This document shows positions 1 through 6,563 of a stretch of DNA of 9,858 nucleotides, one piece after another. The notes beneath the pieces are model-generated. The model was not told where the DNA came from. It did no database searches and saw only the letters and a list, made by a program, of their open reading frames with translations. Within the stretch, counting starts at the first letter, position 1, and each line of letters begins with the position of its first letter. Origin of the DNA: an uncultured Bacteroidales bacterium (GTDB lineage Bacteria > Bacteroidota > Bacteroidia > Bacteroidales > Paludibacteraceae); the NCBI GenBank assembly GCA_937901225.1, contig CALCGX010000093.1, positions 1 through 9,858 of the forward strand. Reading direction: 5' to 3'. Made by a program: the position numbers and the translations under genes.

Positions 1-360
1 AGATAAATACGGATCCGTAACCCTAATCAAAACCTAACTCTAACTAATCAAGCGGCATGGCCCTCGGGGACAGCTCCTGACATCTCCTGCTGCGGACCGC
101 CAGAACCTGTACCTAAAACCCACGAAACAACTTGTGGGTGAGCGACGAATCGCCCAGTATGTGACCCAGAATTATCCCCTCAGGGATCCTCTACGGTCAA
201 AGCACTTTTATTTATAAAGGAAATGTAATAAATAATAAACAATGATATGCACATGTGTGAACCTATATTAATATCTACTAGAAGTTATAATACTTTTGAA
301 TGATGTCATGATGCGATTATTCTATTATGCCAACATGCAGAATAAACCCAAACAAAAACT
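1..360. other. Gene-free, probably foreign (non-bacterial?) sequence
   Basis: No coding region is recognisable here on either strand. The first ~200 bases are of mixed composition and include degenerate CCCTAA-like units near 19-48. They also hold a short inverted repeat, ACCCAC at 118-123 against GTGGGT at 134-139. Bases ~200-360 are strongly AT-rich with many stops. A methylmalonyl-CoA mutase gene should have about 300 further codons upstream of 361, but in the mutase frame there is a TAA at 343-345 and nothing before it resembles the enzyme. The texture resembles eukaryotic intergenic or repeat DNA such as a plant or protist retroelement fragment. That identity is a guess; only the absence of the expected gene is seen. 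Confidence 0.6.
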
Positions 361-1596
361 AACCCCAAAAACCCCAAATCACTCGCATTGCGTACTCACT
401 CACAAACATCGGGTTGGTCACTCACCGAGCAAGATCCATTCAACAACGTAGGTCGTACCTGTATCGAGGCTATGGGTGCTGCTTTGGGTCACACCCAATC
501 ATTGCACACCAACGCATTGGACGAGGCTATCGCGTTGCCAACTGACTTCTCTGCTCGTATCGCTCGTAACACTCAGATCTACATCCAAGAGGAGACCAAG
601 GTATGTAAGGCTATCGACCCATGGGCAGGTTCTTACTACGTTGAGCAATTGACTCAAGAGCTCGCTGAGAAAGCTTGGGCACACATCCAAGAGATCGAGA
701 AACTCGGCGGTATGGCTGCTGCTATCGAGACTGGTATTCCAAAAATGCGTATCGAGGAGGCTGCTGCGCGCACACAAGCTCGCATCGACTCTGGTGAGCA
801 AAAGATTATCGGCGTGAACGAGCACCGCTTGGCTCACGAGGATCCAATCGATATCCTTGAGATTGATAACACCGCAGTACGCGAGGAGCAAGTGGCTCGT
901 CTCCAAGAGCTTCGTGCGAAACGCGATGAAGCTGCTGTACAAGCTGCTCTCGCAGAGATCACCGCTACTGTACAAGAGTGGGCAGATGGTAAAAAATGCT
1001 CTAACAACTTGCTCGCTTTGGCAGTTAAGGCAGCAGGTCTCCGCGCATCACTCGGCGAGATCTCTGACGCTTGCGAGAAAGTGGTTGGACGCTATTCAGC
1101 AACTATTAGAACTATTTCAGGCGTGTACGCATCAGGAACTAAGAATGACGAGTTCTTCGTTAAGGCACAAGAACTCACAGCAGCATTTGCTAAGCAAGAG
1201 GGTCGTCAACCTCGTATCATGATTGCTAAGATGGGTCAAGACGGTCACGACCGTGGTGCTAAGGTGGTAGCTACTGGCTACGCTGACTGCGGTTTCGACG
1301 TAGATATGGGTCCATTGTTCCAAACTCCTGCAGAGGCTGCTAAGCAAGCTGTTGAGAACGATGTTCACGTACTCGGTGTATCTTCTTTGGCTGCTGGTCA
1401 CAAGACATTGGTACCACAAGTGATTGAGGAGCTCAAGAAGCTTGGCCGCGAGGATATCATGGTGATCGCTGGTGGTGTAATCCCAGCACAAGACTATGAC
1501 TACCTCTACAAGGCAGGTGTGGCTGCTATCTTTGGTCCTGGTAGCCCAGTGGCTAAGTCAGCTTGCACCATCATGGAGCTTTTGATGGCTGAGTAA
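361..1596 (+). CDS. mutB: Methylmalonyl-CoA mutase, large catalytic subunit, 5'-truncated
   Basis: This is the C-terminal ~411 residues of the adenosylcobalamin enzyme that interconverts succinyl-CoA and (R)-methylmalonyl-CoA in propionate metabolism; full-length chains are usually a little over 700 residues. Homology begins at about codon 361 (NPKNPKS) and continues through the hallmark RTHSQTSGWSLTEQDP substrate-domain segment. An apparent TTG start at 388 is an internal Leu codon of the family, not a real start. The B12-binding domain fills the last ~130 residues. It has the cobalt-ligand motif DGHDRG, whose His codon is 1246-1248, and later GVSSLAAGH and AGGVIP. It ends in TAA just before a palindromic hairpin. 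The N-terminal half of the TIM barrel is missing because unrelated sequence lies upstream, so this is an edge or junction truncation and not a decayed gene. A small-subunit partner (mutA) would be expected upstream and is not in the window. Confidence 0.96.
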   Translation, partial: NPKNPKSLALRTHSQTSGWSLTEQDPFNNVGRTCIEAMGAALGHTQSLHTNALDEAIALPTDFSARIARNTQIYIQEETKVCKAIDPWAGSYYVEQLTQELAEKAWAHIQEIEKLGGMAAAIETGIPKMRIEEAAARTQARIDSGEQKIIGVNEHRLAHEDPIDILEIDNTAVREEQVARLQELRAKRDEAAVQAALAEITATVQEWADGKKCSNNLLALAVKAAGLRASLGEISDACEKVVGRYSATIRTISGVYASGTKNDEFFVKAQELTAAFAKQEGRQPRIMIAKMGQDGHDRGAKVVATGYADCGFDVDMGPLFQTPAEAAKQAVENDVHVLGVSSLAAGHKTLVPQVIEELKKLGREDIMVIAGGVIPAQDYDYLYKAGVAAIFGPGSPVAKSACTIMELLMAE

Positions 1597-1612
1597 TCAA
1601 CCATAACATATT

Positions 1613-1638
1613 CATCCAGAGGGCATGCCCTCTGGATG
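1613..1638. terminator. Perfect 26-bp palindrome, likely hairpin terminator after mutB
   Basis: The 26 bases are an exact palindrome: CATCCAGAGGG at 1613-1623 pairs with CCCTCTGGATG at 1628-1638, leaving a four-base CATG loop. It starts 16 bp after the mutB stop, where a transcript end is expected. There is no U-run directly after it, so it could be a processing or stabilising hairpin instead of a classic intrinsic terminator. A second, imperfect stem (GAGAG...CTCTC with CAAC/GTTG inside) follows at about 1650-1677. Confidence 0.6.
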
Positions 1639-1686
1639 TTCCAACTGGGAGAGTCAACTTGGTTGCTGGCTCTCTCTCGAGTAAGA

Positions 1687-1769
1687 GTTTAGTGTTTAGT
1701 GAACGGCGCTATGGCGCCTACTGTTTAGAGTTTAGAGAACGCTAGCGCTACTGTTTAGAGTTTAGTGAA
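1687..1769. repeat. GTTTAG-type tandem repeat with palindromic spacers
   Basis: Three copies of a unit beginning GTTTAGWGTTTAGWGAA lie head to tail at 1687-1722, 1723-1752 and 1753-1769 (the last partial). The first two units end in CTACT and each contains a small palindrome between the shared parts. These are GGCGC-TATG-GCGCC at 1705-1718 and CGCTAGCG at 1740-1747. The array sits in the 185-bp gap between mutB and sdaA and ends 12 bp before the sdaA start. It may be a REP-like or simple expanded intergenic repeat; it could also affect sdaA expression because of its position. No function is shown by the sequence. Confidence 0.7.
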
Positions 1770-1781
1770 TAAAAGAAACGT

Positions 1782-2987
1782 ATGAAAACAATCCGTGAGA
1801 TATATCGTATAGGATATGGTCCAAGTAGTAGCCATACTATGGGGCCACGCAAGGCGGCTGAGCTTTTCCTGGCAGCATACCCAAATGCTGCTAAGTATCA
1901 AGCCCACTTGTATGGCAGTTTGTCCGCTACTGGCAAAGGGCACTTGACCGATGCTGCTATCATCGATGTGATTCCATCGGTTGAGATTGTTTGGCATGAC
2001 GAGTTTTTGCCATTCCACCCCAATGGCATGCGTTTCTGCGCGTGGGATAGTCATGATAAGCTTCTTGACGATTGGACGGTGTATTCCGTAGGTGGCGGTG
2101 CTTTAGAGGAAGATCCAGATAATTCAACATTCTTAATTCAAAATTCTGAATTACCCGATATCTATCCTCTTTCGCGTCTGTCTGATATCAAGGAGTATTG
2201 CGACAAGATGGGTTGGGACTACTGGGAGTACGTGGAGCATTATGAGGGCAAAGAGATTTGGGATTATCTTCGCGAAGTATGGCAAGTGATGCGTGAAGCA
2301 GTAGAACGCGGTTTGGATCACGAAGGGGTGTTGCCAGGACCATTACACCTTCGTCGCAAAGCTGCAAGCTATTATATCAAGGTGGCTGGCTATAAGGACA
2401 ATCTGCGTACGCGCGGATTGGTATTCTCCTATGCTTTGGCAGTGAGCGAAGAGAATGCTTCGGGCGGAAAAATTGTCACGGCTCCTACATGTGGTTCGTG
2501 TGGCGTATTGCCTGCGGTGTTATACCATACGTGGCGTTCACGAGACTTCTCGGAGACACGTATCTTACATGCGTTGGCGACGGCTGGATTGATTGGAAAT
2601 GTCGTGAAAGAGAATGCCTCTATCTCGGGTGCAGAAGTAGGATGTCAAGGCGAGGTAGGTGTGGCATGTGCGATGGCATCAGGTGCTGTGAATCAGCTGT
2701 TTGGTGGAACGTTGGCACAGATTGAATATGCTGCAGAGATGGGCTTGGAGCACCACCTGGGCATGACCTGCGATCCTGTATGCGGATTGGTGCAGATACC
2801 TTGCATCGAGCGCAATGCCTTTGCGGCTGCGCGTGCGCTGGATAGTAACATGTATGCTGCCTTCTCAGATGGTACGCACAATGTCACCTTCGACCGCGTA
2901 GTAGATGTGATGAAGCAAACGGGACACGACCTACCATCGCTTTATAAGGAGACATCGCAAGGTGGCTTAGCGGCTACGTATGAATAA
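1782..2987 (+). CDS. sdaA: L-serine ammonia-lyase (4Fe-4S L-serine dehydratase), single chain
   Basis: This cytosolic, oxygen-sensitive enzyme converts L-serine to pyruvate and ammonia. The 401-residue chain fuses the beta (N-terminal) and alpha (C-terminal) halves, as in the single-chain form. The start is supported by the conserved opening IREIYRIGYGPSSSHTMGP at residues 4-22, with the SSHT signature. The alpha part contains APTCGSCGVLP (234-244), GAEVGCQGEVG (283-293), TCDPVCG (329-335) and IPCIERNAF (339-347). Cys288, Cys330 and Cys341 have the 42- and 11-residue spacing I recall for the cluster ligands of the Legionella enzyme. There is no purine-rich ribosome site before ATG, as is usual in Bacteroidetes. 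The stop lies inside the start of lysA (8-bp overlap), suggesting translational coupling. Residues 112-124 are encoded by an AT-rich stretch that looks inserted relative to the family. Confidence 0.96.
   Translation: MKTIREIYRIGYGPSSSHTMGPRKAAELFLAAYPNAAKYQAHLYGSLSATGKGHLTDAAIIDVIPSVEIVWHDEFLPFHPNGMRFCAWDSHDKLLDDWTVYSVGGGALEEDPDNSTFLIQNSELPDIYPLSRLSDIKEYCDKMGWDYWEYVEHYEGKEIWDYLREVWQVMREAVERGLDHEGVLPGPLHLRRKAASYYIKVAGYKDNLRTRGLVFSYALAVSEENASGGKIVTAPTCGSCGVLPAVLYHTWRSRDFSETRILHALATAGLIGNVVKENASISGAEVGCQGEVGVACAMASGAVNQLFGGTLAQIEYAAEMGLEHHLGMTCDPVCGLVQIPCIERNAFAAARALDSNMYAAFSDGTHNVTFDRVVDVMKQTGHDLPSLYKETSQGGLAATYE
2134..2153. repeat. Small AT-rich inverted repeat inside sdaA
   Basis: TAATTCA at 2134-2140 is repeated in inverse as TGAATTA at 2147-2153 around a six-base spacer. 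It lies within a run of AT-rich sequence (2119-2153) that encodes the low-conservation linker NSTFLIQNSEL, between the serine dehydratase motif YSVGGGALEE and the segment DIYPLSRLSDI. The reading frame is kept. It may be a remnant of a small in-frame insertion, or simply a permissive loop. Confidence 0.4.
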
Positions 2988-4149
2988 AGATTCGCTACAT
3001 ATGGAAACTCCGTTTTATTATTACGATATGGCGTTGCTAAGAGCAACGTTGGCAACTATTATGCATGAGATAGCCCCATATCCTAATTACCATGTGCATT
3101 ATGCGCTGAAGGCGAACGCCAATCCTAAATTGCTGCATATTATTCAGCAAGCAGGATTGGGGGCTGACTGCGTGAGCGGAGGAGAAGTACAAGCTGCTAT
3201 TGATGCGGGGTTTCCTGCGGATAAAGTGGTATATGCAGGGGTAGGGAAGAGCGACCGCGAGATATTGACGGCATTGCATCACGATATATTTTGCTTTAAT
3301 GTTGAAAGTATTCCAGAACTACAGGTCATCAGTGAGTTAGCTACACAAGAAGGAAAAGTAGCACGCGTTTGTTTGCGCATTAATCCTGATGTTGAAGCGC
3401 ATACCCATACCCATATCATCACTGGTATGGCAGAGAATAAGTTTGGCATTGCGCTAAAGGATATGTTGCAGGTAGTTGAGTTAGCAAACGAATTACCCAA
3501 TATTCATTTTGAGGGCCTGCATTTCCATATTGGTAGCCAAATTACCAATATGCAAGATTATGTGGCATTATGCCAGCGCATCAATGAGATACAGCACCAA
3601 TTACATAAGCATGGTATTTATCCTTCTGTAATCAATGTAGGTGGTGGATTAGGTATTGACTATCATGAGCCAGAGGCGCATACCATACCCAACTTCAAGG
3701 CCTATTTCCAAGTGTTTGAGCAATATTTGCACCTACGCCCAGAGCAATCGTTGCATTTTGAGTTAGGTCGCTCGGTGGTGGGGCAGTGTGGTTCGCTGAT
3801 TACGCAAGTATTATATGTAAAGCAAACATCTACAAAGCAATTTGCTATTGTGGATGCGGGTATGACAGATTTGATTCGCCCTGCCTTGTATCAAGCCAAG
3901 CATAAGATTGTGAATCTGACGGCTCAGACGGACAAACATGAGAAATATGATGTAGTAGGTCCAGTTTGCGAGTCAAGCGATGTGTTTGACAAAGATGTAC
4001 TGCTACCAACTACTCAACGAGGCGACCTATTGGCTATACGTAGCGCTGGTGCCTATGGAGAATCCATGGCATCGACATACAACTGCCGTCCATTACCAAT
4101 CTCGGTAACAAGTGATGAAATAGGGGGAAACTGCTATCAGTTAGCTTGA
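2980..4149 (+). CDS. lysA: Diaminopimelate decarboxylase
   Basis: This PLP-dependent fold-III enzyme decarboxylates meso-diaminopimelate to L-lysine, the last step of lysine synthesis, in the cytosol. In the 389 residues, Lys44 in HYALKANANPK is the Schiff-base lysine. HFHIGSQI (181-188), GGGLGID (221-227, PLP phosphate loop) and ELGRS (261-265) mark the barrel. CESSD (330-334), with Cys330 contributed to the partner subunit's active site, and AGAYGESMASTYN (356-368) complete the dimeric active site. Two starts are possible: ATG at 2980, overlapping the sdaA stop by 8 bp, and ATG at 3001. The second gives the tidier family N terminus (METPFYYYD), so the first is only slightly preferred for its coupling geometry. 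The gene ends 13 bp inside the convergent protease gene. Its pairing with a serine dehydratase gene, with no lysine genes visible nearby, has no obvious metabolic logic. Confidence 0.96.
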   Translation: MNKDSLHMETPFYYYDMALLRATLATIMHEIAPYPNYHVHYALKANANPKLLHIIQQAGLGADCVSGGEVQAAIDAGFPADKVVYAGVGKSDREILTALHHDIFCFNVESIPELQVISELATQEGKVARVCLRINPDVEAHTHTHIITGMAENKFGIALKDMLQVVELANELPNIHFEGLHFHIGSQITNMQDYVALCQRINEIQHQLHKHGIYPSVINVGGGLGIDYHEPEAHTIPNFKAYFQVFEQYLHLRPEQSLHFELGRSVVGQCGSLITQVLYVKQTSTKQFAIVDAGMTDLIRPALYQAKHKIVNLTAQTDKHEKYDVVGPVCESSDVFDKDVLLPTTQRGDLLAIRSAGAYGESMASTYNCRPLPISVTSDEIGGNCYQLA

Positions 4150-5687
4150 GAAACAACCTCTAAAGCTCGTTTCACCTCTTTGTCGTAACGCAACAGATAT
4201 TCGTAGTAACCACGATGGTAGTGGTAGCGTTTGACAATCTCTCCGCCCAACAATTTCTCAACTTTTTCACGATTACGTTGAATAGCAGCACGGTAATCCT
4301 CAGTCAGACGTGGTTTGAATGCCTCTAAATCAGCTAGTAGGGTAGAATCAATATCTTCTTGTTTAGCCATGTCAATCAGTTCCCCAAAGTGGCGACCAGT
4401 TTCTGTTTCGTAGGAGAATTGCTTCTCATCTAAGAATTGGCAGAAAGCATCTAAGTCGCTATCATTCAGTTGAAAATCTTTGGCAGGAGCAATCATATCG
4501 TGTTGATGATAGTATCGATTGGCGTAATCAAAGAAGAGGTGATCGCGATAAAGGTTGTACGTGATATCTAACTTTTGCGAGTCAGTAAGCACGACATCTG
4601 GCAAAATACCTCCAGCAGTGTCGCGATGCAACTGATGTCCGCGTTGACGCTCGGCATAATCAATAGCTTGTATACAACGTCCAGAAGGCAAATAATATTT
4701 GGATGTAGTCACTTTGAGATGACCGCCATAGGCAATCGGACGGATATTTTGTACGAGACCTTTTCCAAATGTTCGTTCGCCAATGATAGTGGCCCGTTTG
4801 AGATCTTGCAATGCTCCAGCGACAATTTCAGAGGCAGATGCCGATTGGTTGTTGACCAACACTGCTAGCGGCATATTTGGGAAGATAGGTGAGGTTTTAG
4901 TCTTGTACGAATGATTGCTTCGTTCGACCTTTCCTTTGGTGGAAACCACTTCTGTATCTTTAGGCACAAAAAATCCCACTAGCTGTATCGCCTCGTCAAT
5001 CAATCCACCACCATTGCCGCGCAAGTCAATGATAAGGCGCTTGATATGGTTGGTTTGCACCATCTGATCCAAGGCTACTAAAAGTTCTTGTGCGGAGTTT
5101 GTGGTAAATTCATTGAAGAAGATATATCCAATCGAATCTTGCAATACCGTAGCACATCCTACGGCAGGCAAGTGGATATCACGACGTGTTACCTCTTTGG
5201 TTATCAATTGGCTATCACGTTCCATAGTAATGGAGATGGTGGTGCCTGGTTTACCGCGTAGGCGATCGGATACTTCTTTGGTATTCTTGCCTGTGCAGTC
5301 CATACCATCTACTTTGACAAATCGGTCGCCAGGCAACAGCCCTGACAAATGGGCAGGCATACCTTCATATAGCTCATTGACATACACATTGCTATCGCGG
5401 TACATGATTAGTGCTCCCACACCACCATACTTGCCTTGTGTCATGCGTCGAAGTTCGTCATCTTCGCTCTTAGGAATATACATGGTATATGGATCCACTT
5501 TGCGAAGCATTTGGTTGATACTGCTTTCAATCAGATCATCGTAGTTGAGGGTATCTACGTAGTTGATATCCAATTGACGCATAACATCGGTGTAAATCGT
5601 TAGGTTCTTATCGATACGAGATGTTTGCGACTCAGCTGATAGGTTGATTGTGAGCAGCAGAAAAGGTATGATGAGTAGTTTTTTCAT
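4137..5687 (-). CDS. ctpA: C-terminal processing peptidase, S41 family, with PDZ domain
   Basis: This is an exported serine protease of the carboxyl-terminal processing family, which trims or degrades periplasmic proteins from their C termini. A signal peptide occupies about residues 1-18 (MKKLLIIPFLLLTINLSA). A PDZ domain follows at roughly 85-165, containing GALIMYRD and GLLPGDRFVKVDG. The peptidase core includes DLRGNGGG (221-228) and NNQSASASEIVAGALQD (279-295). By alignment to the Prc/CtpB pattern, the catalytic Ser-Lys pair is Ser284 and Lys309 (FGKG), 25 apart, with Gln313 four after the Lys. The ~150-residue tail after the core is rich in charged and aromatic residues and is typical of longer Bacteroidetes members. 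The gene is last in the minus-strand series, 27 bp after coaD, and overlaps the end of lysA. The symbol is family-level; the substrate is unknown. Confidence 0.93.
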   Translation of the reverse strand: MKKLLIIPFLLLTINLSAESQTSRIDKNLTIYTDVMRQLDINYVDTLNYDDLIESSINQMLRKVDPYTMYIPKSEDDELRRMTQGKYGGVGALIMYRDSNVYVNELYEGMPAHLSGLLPGDRFVKVDGMDCTGKNTKEVSDRLRGKPGTTISITMERDSQLITKEVTRRDIHLPAVGCATVLQDSIGYIFFNEFTTNSAQELLVALDQMVQTNHIKRLIIDLRGNGGGLIDEAIQLVGFFVPKDTEVVSTKGKVERSNHSYKTKTSPIFPNMPLAVLVNNQSASASEIVAGALQDLKRATIIGERTFGKGLVQNIRPIAYGGHLKVTTSKYYLPSGRCIQAIDYAERQRGHQLHRDTAGGILPDVVLTDSQKLDITYNLYRDHLFFDYANRYYHQHDMIAPAKDFQLNDSDLDAFCQFLDEKQFSYETETGRHFGELIDMAKQEDIDSTLLADLEAFKPRLTEDYRAAIQRNREKVEKLLGGEIVKRYHYHRGYYEYLLRYDKEVKRALEVVSQAN

Positions 5688-5714
5688 TGTTCTTGTAGGG
5701 ACTTGAAGGTCATA

Positions 5715-6152
5715 TTAAGGTAAATACTGCGAAATGTCTTTTCCGTGTGCGTGCAGGTCGCGCACAAGGGTAGATGAGATATGGGCATATTCAGGACGAG
5801 TGTAGAGTAGTACAGTCTCTATACCACTCAGTTGTTTATTCGCCTCTGCCATGCTGCGTTCGTATTCAAAGTCCTGGACCGAGCGTATGCCCCTCAAAAT
5901 AAATTGTGCTCCGCATTCTGCTGCGAAATCTACAGTTAAACCGCTATATAGTATGGTACGCACGCGAGGCTCATGCTCAAACACACGTTGAATTGCTGCT
6001 AAACGTTCCTCGAGTGAGAAAGTCGCTTGTTTGGTACTATTGCGCCCAATGCCAATGATAATCTCATCAAAGATCTCTAAACCGCGCATCACAATATCAT
6101 GATGTCCTATTGTAAAGGGATCAAAACTGCCTGGAAATATAGCTGTTTTCAT
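5715..6152 (-). CDS. coaD: Phosphopantetheine adenylyltransferase
   Basis: This cytosolic nucleotidyltransferase makes dephospho-CoA and pyrophosphate from 4'-phosphopantetheine and ATP, the penultimate step of coenzyme A synthesis. The product has 145 residues, slightly shorter than the usual ~155-165. The N terminus carries the nucleotidyltransferase signature GSFDPFTIGH (8-17, the TxGH motif with His17). LRGIR (86-90) and ISSTLVRDL (125-133), the second ATP-contact motif, are intact. The start ATG directly precedes the conserved KTAIFPGSFDP. It lies 17 bp after the stop of the YigZ-like gene and 27 bp before the protease gene on the same strand, so it is very likely cotranscribed with them. 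No ribosome-binding purine run is evident. Confidence 0.96.
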   Translation of the reverse strand: MKTAIFPGSFDPFTIGHHDIVMRGLEIFDEIIIGIGRNSTKQATFSLEERLAAIQRVFEHEPRVRTILYSGLTVDFAAECGAQFILRGIRSVQDFEYERSMAEANKQLSGIETVLLYTRPEYAHISSTLVRDLHAHGKDISQYLP

Positions 6153-6169
6153 ATCTCTAACATTAATCT

Positions 6170-6556
6170 CTATACTCTCTCTGCCTCCTTCAACGCCTCT
6201 TTGGTCGCTTCTCGATAGGCGACCATTAGTCCGCCTGTGCCTAGCAGTGTACCACCGAAATAACGAACAACCACTACGAGTATATTGTCTAATTTTTGCG
6301 CATCAATGCTGCGAAGTATAGGCATTCCAGCCGTACCATGGGGTTCGCCATCATCTTTGGTTCGCCAAAGATTCTCACCTAATCGATAGGCATAGCATAC
6401 ATGACGTGCATCGTGGTATTTCTTTTTGTACCACGAGATACGTTGTTTGGCATGTTCCTCATCGGTAATAGGTTCTGCAAAAGCTAGGAACTTGCTTCCA
6501 CGATCCTTAAAAACGCCTTTGGCTAATCCCGCTATGCTGGACTTGGCTTCTGACAC
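6170..6556 (-). CDS. yigZ: YigZ/IMPACT family protein, single-domain form
   Basis: The 128-residue product matches the N-terminal (Impact/UPF0029) domain of the YigZ family, relatives of eukaryotic IMPACT. Bacterial members have no firmly established reaction. Conserved blocks are KDRGSKFLAFAEP (17-29), KKYHDARHVCYAYRLG (45-60), DDGEPHGTAGMPIL (68-81) and RYFGGTLLGTGGL (98-110). Usual bacterial members are about 200 residues with a C-terminal DUF1949 domain; here the stop falls right after the first domain and the next gene starts 17 bp later. The start is GTG at 6554-6556, placed only 7 bp after the amylase stop. An in-frame TGA two codons upstream excludes any longer start. It may be a natural short variant; a frameshift is not suggested because there is no room for the missing domain before coaD. 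Confidence 0.88.
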   Translation of the reverse strand: MSEAKSSIAGLAKGVFKDRGSKFLAFAEPITDEEHAKQRISWYKKKYHDARHVCYAYRLGENLWRTKDDGEPHGTAGMPILRSIDAQKLDNILVVVVRYFGGTLLGTGGLMVAYREATKEALKEAERV

Positions 6557-6563
6557 TGCTCAA

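Noticed and set aside
1..360. Upstream mutA/mutB coding sequence damaged by frameshifts
   Set aside because: No segment in any frame resembles the mutase TIM barrel, and base composition changes along the stretch.
363..375. CCCCAAAAACCCC as a ciliate telomere end
   Set aside because: The same bases encode the conserved NPKNPKS segment of the mutase, so they are coding; two units are too few to call a telomere.
388..390. TTG at 388 as the true start of a short mutase protein
   Set aside because: Family homology continues upstream in frame (NPKNPKSLA), and the TTG is the conserved Leu before RTHSQ; the gene is truncated, not reinitiated.
1687..1769. A CRISPR array
   Set aside because: Units are 30-36 bp in total, with palindromic cores and no independent spacers of normal length; no cas gene is in the window.
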